Shown here: positions 60,015 through 64,000 of the stretch, piece by piece | Layout: each line of letters starts with the position of its first letter | How positions within the stretch are numbered: the first letter of the stretch is position 1 | DNA from: Micromonospora sp. NBRC 110009 | GTDB taxonomy: Bacteria; Actinomycetota; Actinomycetes; Mycobacteriales; Micromonosporaceae | Reading direction: 5' to 3' | DNA length: 64,000 nucleotides | NCBI RefSeq assembly: GCF_030518795.1 | Contig: NZ_CP130427.1 | Span: forward strand, 2,294,001 to 2,358,000 | The notes under the pieces: generated by a model | Seen by the model: only the letters and a program-made list of their open reading frames with translations | Databases searched by the model: none | Told to the model about the DNA's origin: nothing | Made by a program: the position numbers and the translations under genes

Positions 60015-61148
60015 TCAGCGGGACACGCGGATCGGCATGATGAGGTACCGGTACCCCGGGATGACCTCGCCATCCTCGCCGGCGGGGGAAATCACCGCGG
60101 GCTTGAAGGCGTCGACGAACGAGAGCAGGGCGTGCTGGGCACCCAGGTTGGTCAGGCCGTCGATCAGGTACTGCGGGTTGAAGCCGATGGTCAGCGGGTC
60201 GCCGCTGAAGGTGGCCTCCATGGCCTCGCTGGCCCGGGCCTCCTCGGTGCCGCCGGCCTCGACGACCAGGCCGTCGGAGCTGAAGCTGAGCAGCACCGGG
60301 GTGGTCCGCTCGGCGACCAGGGCGACCCGCTTGACCACCTCGATCAGGGTGCTGACCGGCACCCGGGCCTCGGCGTTGTGGGTGGCCGGGAAGAGCGAAC
60401 GGACCGGCGGGTAGTTGGCCCCGTCGAGCAGCCGGCTGGTGGTCCGGCGGGTGCCCCCGGAGAAACCGATCATGCCCTCGCCGGCGCCGCCCTGGGAGAG
60501 CGCCATGGTCACCTGGCCGCCCAGCGGGCCGAGGGCCTTGGCGGTGTCGTGCAGCGTCCGGGCGGGCACCAGCGCGTTGAGGCTGATCCCGGGGTCGTCC
60601 GGGTTCCACTCCATCTCGCGCAGGGCGAGGCGGTAGCGGTCGGTGGCGAGCATCGCCAGGCTGCTGCCGGAGAGCTCGATGCGGACGCCGGTCATCATCG
60701 GCAGCGTCTCGTCCCGGCCGGCCGCGACGGCCACCTGGGCCACGGCGGCGGCGAAGGCGGCGGCGTCGACCGTGCCGGCGCTCTCCGGCATCTCCGGCAG
60801 GGACGGGTAGTCCTCGACCGGCATGGTCGGCAGGGTGAAGCGGGCGCTGCCGCAGACCAGCTCCAGGTGCGCGCCGACGGCGGCGATGTCGACCGGCTTG
60901 GCCGGGAGCGCCTTGGTGATCTCCGCGAGCAGGCGTCCGGAGACGAGGGCGGCGCCGTCGGCGTCACCCTGCACCTCGACGGTGACCTGGCTGGAGACCT
61001 CGTAGTCGAAGCCGGAGACCTGGAGGTTGCCGTCGGTGACCCGGAGCATCACCCCGGCCAGCACCGGAACGGAAGGTCGGTTGGGCAGGCTCTTGGCGGT
61101 CCAGGCGACCGCCTCGGCGAGCGCGTCGCGCTCCACTCGGAACTTCAT
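60015..61148 (-). CDS. dnaN: DNA polymerase III sliding clamp (beta subunit)
   Basis: This 377-residue protein has the three clamp domains (MKFRVERDALAEAVAWTAKS at the start, IAAVGAHLELVCGSARFTLP, FSGDPLTIGFNPQYLIDGL) and ends in YLIMPIRVSR, where the peptide-binding pocket forms. ATG 61148 has GGAGG five nt upstream. The open frame extends 59 codons further into oriC without similarity. oriC separates it from dnaA. Confidence 0.99.
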   Translation of the reverse strand: MKFRVERDALAEAVAWTAKSLPNRPSVPVLAGVMLRVTDGNLQVSGFDYEVSSQVTVEVQGDADGAALVSGRLLAEITKALPAKPVDIAAVGAHLELVCGSARFTLPTMPVEDYPSLPEMPESAGTVDAAAFAAAVAQVAVAAGRDETLPMMTGVRIELSGSSLAMLATDRYRLALREMEWNPDDPGISLNALVPARTLHDTAKALGPLGGQVTMALSQGGAGEGMIGFSGGTRRTTSRLLDGANYPPVRSLFPATHNAEARVPVSTLIEVVKRVALVAERTTPVLLSFSSDGLVVEAGGTEEARASEAMEATFSGDPLTIGFNPQYLIDGLTNLGAQHALLSFVDAFKPAVISPAGEDGEVIPGYRYLIMPIRVSR

Positions 61149-61340
61149 CAATGCCTCCGCGTCGACGTCAGCGACAACTCTCTCATGCCGACCGCTGTCA
61201 CTCGTCCCGCCCGACCGTGCGGGTACCCATCGCACCTTAGGGCGCGTGGGCATCGGCTGTGCGCCCGACCCCGTGGATCCAGGTGCCCGGGGGACTGCCG
61301 GCGGCAGAGCTCCGGCCCGATCCACAGGAAGTCCAACGGT

Positions 61341-61378
61341 GATGATTGGTTTTTGTTGTTTAGAAGAGATAACTCATC
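61341..61378. promoter_or_regulatory. AT-rich candidate DNA-unwinding element
   Basis: GATGATTGGTTTTTGTTGTT and the following AGAAGAGATAACTCATC form the most AT-rich block of the origin, with T-runs, beside the DnaA-box array. Confidence 0.6.
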
Positions 61379-61513
61379 GTCTTCATCGGCCCTGTGCAAA
61401 CTGTGGAGAACCCTCGTCCGCCCAGGTCAGACAGGTTATCCACCGGTGGTTTGGCTGTGGAGAACCAGGGGTAAAAGTCGTGTCCCGGTCCACAGCCCCG
61501 CCCTGCCCGCAGG

Positions 61514-61554
61514 TTGTCCACGGTTGTCCACCGGTTGTCCACCGCTAATCCACC
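61514..61554. promoter_or_regulatory. helically phased array of four DnaA boxes
   Basis: TTGTCCACG (61514), TTGTCCACC (61524), TTGTCCACC (61535) and TAATCCACC (61546) all point the same way at 10-, 11- and 11-bp steps, favouring a DnaA filament on one face. Confidence 0.8.
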
Positions 61555-61860
61555 GGGTTTCTCCCCAGCGTTGTGGACGGGGCGGACGGCGTCGATCGAC
61601 GTCATCCCCAGAACCTTCAACAGCCTGCCCACAGGACGACCGTCGTCCGTGGACAACGCGACCGTCGTCCCCAGGCGTCCACAGCATCTTCCCCAGGAGT
61701 TGTCCACAGTCTGTGGGTGCCCGGCTCCGGACGGAGCGTGGTTTTCCACCGTCTGTGGAACAGGGGATGTGGACAACCGGGTCGGGCTGTGGACGAACAC
61801 GACGCCGATGGTGGGCTCTCGACCGGGTCGAGGGTCAAGTCGTGAGCGTCCACCGGCACG

Positions 61861-61890
61861 AAAAAGCCCGGCCGGTGGTTCCGGCCGGGC
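61861..61890 (-). terminator. intrinsic terminator of dnaA
   Basis: GCCCGGCCGG and its complement (61866-61875, 61881-61890) form a 10-bp stem with a 5-nt loop, followed on the minus strand by a TTTTT run (61865-61861). It lies 29 nt after the dnaA stop. Confidence 0.92.
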
Positions 61891-61918
61891 GTCGCCGCGT
61901 CCCGCTGCGGCGGACGAC

Positions 61919-63745
61919 TCAGGTGGTCTGCTTGATCCGGTTGGTCAGCTCGGCGATCTGGTTGTAGAGCGAACGCCGCTCGGCCATCTGCTGGCGGATC
62001 TTCCGGTCGGCGTGCATCACCGTGGTGTGGTCCCGACCGCCGAAGGCCTGGCCGATCCGGGGCAGCGACAGGTCGGTCAGCTCCCGGCACAGGTACATGG
62101 CCACCTGGCGGGCGTTGACCAGCACCCGGGACCGGGAGTGGCCGCGCAGGTCCTCCAGGCTCACCCCGAAGTAGTCCGCGGTGGAGACCATGATCTGGTC
62201 GGCGGTGATCTCCGGGCCGGCGCCGTCGGGGATGAAGTCCCGCAGCACCTCCTCGGCGAGGGACAGCTCCACCGACGAGCGGGTCAGGCTGGCGAACGCG
62301 GTGACCCGGATCAGCGCGCCCTCCAGTTCCCGGATCGAGTTCGACACCCGGGAGGCGATGAACTCCAGCACGTCGGGCGGGGCGAAGAGCCGCTCCTGGG
62401 CCGCCTTCTTCTGCAGGATCGCGATCCGGGTCTCCAGGTCCGGCGGCTGGATGTCGGCGAGCAGGCCCCACTCGAACCGGGTCCGCAGCCGGTCCTCCAG
62501 CGTCGCCAGCTGCTTCGGTGACCGGTCGGAGGTGATCACGATCTGCTTGTTGGCGTTGTGCAGCGTGTTGAAGGTGTGGAAGAACTCCTCCTGGGTCCGC
62601 TCCCGGTTCTCCAGGAACTGGATGTCGTCGATCAGGAGGATGTCCACGTCCCGGTAGCGGCGCTGGAACGCGCTGGTCTTGTCGTCCCGCAGCGAGTTGA
62701 TGAAGTCGTTGGTGAACTCCTCGGTCGAGACGTACCGGACCGAGCGGGCGTTGCCCAGCGTCGTGGCGTAGTGCCCGATGGCATGCAGCAGGTGGGTCTT
62801 GCCCAACCCCGAGCTGCCGTAGATGAAGAGCGGGTTGTACGCCTTCGCCGGCGACTCGGCCACCGCCACGCTCGCGGCGTGCGCGAACCGGTTGGAGGAG
62901 CCGATGACGAACGTCTCGAACATGTACTTGGGGTTGAGCCGGTTGCCACCGGTCTCCGCCCCGCCGGGCAGCCGCCGGTCGGGTGCCCCGCCGGGACGGT
63001 GATCCGTGCCACCACGCCCGGGCCCCGAGTCCGTCGCGCCGTTGGCGGGCAGGCCGCGCAGTGGCGGCGCGTCCGCCGGGCCGGGAGCCTCGCGGTAGCG
63101 GGGCTCGTAGCCGCGGCCGTCCGGGGACGGGCCGTCGACCCGTGGGCGCTCGTCGAAGCCCCGGTGCTCGGGGGCGGGGGCGCGCAGTGGCTCGGCGAAG
63201 GTGGCGCCGAACAAGGTGTCCTGCCCGTCCCGGCTGGCCGGGATGAGCGGCGGCCGGCCGCCGTCGGGCGTGCGCTGCCGCGGGGCGGGGTCCTCGATCG
63301 GCGGCTCCAGGCGCTGCTCGGCGTAGCCGGGGACGTCGGCCCGGGCCGGGAAGCCGAGTTCGGGGAAGCCGGGCGCCGCCACCGGCGGGCCGGGCTGGTC
63401 GAGGCCGCTGAGCAGGTCCTGGGGGGCGTCGAGCTCAGCCGGCTCGGGGCTGCTGCGGTAGACGGTGCCGGCGGGGCGGCCCTCCTCGGCGACCCGCACG
63501 GTGACGGCCACCTGGATCGGCCGGCCGAGTCGCCGGCTCAGCGCCTCGGTGATGGCCGGGCGGAGGCGGGACTCGATCACGTCCCGGGTGAAGGCGTCCG
63601 GTACGGAGAGCAGGGCGGTGTCCTCGACGATCGCCCGCAGGCGGGTCAACCGGAGGTACGCCCGCTGCTGCGCGGAGATGATCTCGTCGGCGAGCTCCTC
63701 CGTCGTCGCCGTCCACACCGCGGCAAGGTCGGTCGCTCCGGTCAC
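61919..63745 (-). CDS. dnaA: chromosomal replication initiator DnaA
   Basis: The 608 residues have domain I (about 1-90, [20 protein letters not shown]), a long Pro/Gly/Arg-rich domain II (about 90-280, characteristic of actinobacteria), the AAA+ domain III with Walker [15 protein letters not shown] (about 313) and Walker [12 protein letters not shown], and the DNA-binding domain IV with [16 protein letters not shown]. It starts at GTG 63745. DnaA boxes lie 65 nt upstream, consistent with autoregulation. Confidence 0.99.
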   Translation of the reverse strand: MTGATDLAAVWTATTEELADEIISAQQRAYLRLTRLRAIVEDTALLSVPDAFTRDVIESRLRPAITEALSRRLGRPIQVAVTVRVAEEGRPAGTVYRSSPEPAELDAPQDLLSGLDQPGPPVAAPGFPELGFPARADVPGYAEQRLEPPIEDPAPRQRTPDGGRPPLIPASRDGQDTLFGATFAEPLRAPAPEHRGFDERPRVDGPSPDGRGYEPRYREAPGPADAPPLRGLPANGATDSGPGRGGTDHRPGGAPDRRLPGGAETGGNRLNPKYMFETFVIGSSNRFAHAASVAVAESPAKAYNPLFIYGSSGLGKTHLLHAIGHYATTLGNARSVRYVSTEEFTNDFINSLRDDKTSAFQRRYRDVDILLIDDIQFLENRERTQEEFFHTFNTLHNANKQIVITSDRSPKQLATLEDRLRTRFEWGLLADIQPPDLETRIAILQKKAAQERLFAPPDVLEFIASRVSNSIRELEGALIRVTAFASLTRSSVELSLAEEVLRDFIPDGAGPEITADQIMVSTADYFGVSLEDLRGHSRSRVLVNARQVAMYLCRELTDLSLPRIGQAFGGRDHTTVMHADRKIRQQMAERRSLYNQIAELTNRIKQTT

Positions 63746-63798
63746 CGTCGTGCCACCCCCCTCGCCTACTCACGCCCGCCCGGACGGCTGACCGGTCG

Positions 63799-63818
63799 TC
63801 ATCCACAAGTTATCCACA
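63799..63818. promoter_or_regulatory. DnaA boxes upstream of dnaA
   Basis: TCATCCACA (63799-63807) and the perfect TTATCCACA (63810-63818) are 11 bp apart in the dnaA leader; a TGTGTGTA stretch follows. They probably mediate DnaA autoregulation. From 63846 to 64000 I see no gene. Confidence 0.75.
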
Positions 63819-64000
63819 GCCTGTGTGTACCGACCGATTGTGGCCGCCCACCGGACGCGGGTCGGACCTGCCCCCTGTGACTCCCGGAGGCGTTGAAGCG
63901 GGTTCACCGTGCCGAACGATTCACAACCTTGTCCGGTCTTGCCTGTCAGCGACAACCCAGACCCCCGACGCTGACCGCAATCGGGCACGCTAACAGCGCG

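Larger units (their letters stand above)
61149..61918. other. replication origin oriC
   Basis: The 770-nt gap between dnaA and dnaN has at least 15 DnaA-box-like sites, in both orientations. Perfect TTGTCCACA-type sites are at 61700-61708 and 61768-61776; others include 61402, 61436, 61456, 61486, 61572, 61648, 61675, 61742, 61754 and 61788. Four boxes at 61514, 61524, 61535 and 61546 are spaced 10-11 bp, on one helical face. An AT-rich stretch at 61341-61378 next to the dnaN side is the probable unwinding element. Confidence 0.95.

Overview
The window is high-GC actinobacterial chromosome, most probably Micromonospora or another Micromonosporaceae. The grounds are the strongly GC-biased third codon positions, frequent GTG starts, the gene order dnaA-oriC-dnaN-gnd-recF-DUF721-gyrB-gyrA-DUF3566-tRNA-Ile-DLW39-tRNA-Ala, XRE/DUF397 genes, a SigE-family sigma factor, and short GGGGCCCCTTCTTAAC palindromic repeats that I recall from that family. 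The origin lies at about 61.15-61.92 kb; the rest of the window is the flank reached by reading away from dnaA on the minus strand.

Region 1 (1-7.8 kb): the 5' part of an XRE/NB-ARC regulator, then an acyl-CoA/leucine catabolism group on the minus strand (acyl-CoA dehydrogenase, carboxyltransferase, HMG-CoA lyase, biotin carboxylase, TetR). A TetR/rhodanese divergent pair with two matching operators is embedded in it. The biotin carboxylase has no biotin-carrier domain.

Region 2 (7.9-16.6 kb): an MFS exporter carrying a 70-nt palindromic element inside its coding frame, a flavoprotein monooxygenase divergent from a TetR with twin operators, a CysA-type sulfurtransferase, a 976-residue secreted protein with seven tandem Ig-like repeats, a shortened amidohydrolase-like protein and an SGNH hydrolase.

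Region 3 (16.8-24.3 kb): two tandem Pro-rich membrane-anchored proteins (gluzincin protease; PQQ-type propeller), then a SigE-family sigma factor translationally coupled to a membrane-anchored propeller and followed by two lipoprotein paralogues of it. The sigma gene and both paralogues each have the same promoter, GGCAACC-N17-CGTC, which indicates a small autoregulated regulon.

Region 4 (24.3-33.7 kb): XRE/DUF397 genes with small satellite genes, decayed gene fragments, proS, a CBS protein, SufE, a DsbA-like oxidoreductase, a YbaK-like deacylase, a repeat-rich non-coding stretch and a second MFS exporter with a MerR-type operator.

Region 5 (33.4-42.9 kb): a CtpI-like P-type ATPase split by a -1 frameshift at GGGCCCC and preceded by a His-rich leader ORF, a second CBS protein, a Ser/Thr kinase, Sua5/TsaC, and a truncated saccharopine-dehydrogenase-like pseudogene.

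Region 6 (43-49.3 kb): GATase1/AraC regulator, quinone-oxidoreductase-like protein, epoxide hydrolase, DUF1062, RibD-like reductase, a conserved unknown, and an integrase remnant beside tRNA-Ala.

Region 7 (49.3-64 kb): the conserved replication-origin block, with a dense DnaA-box array in oriC, boxes upstream of dnaA and an extra cluster between gyrB and gyrA.
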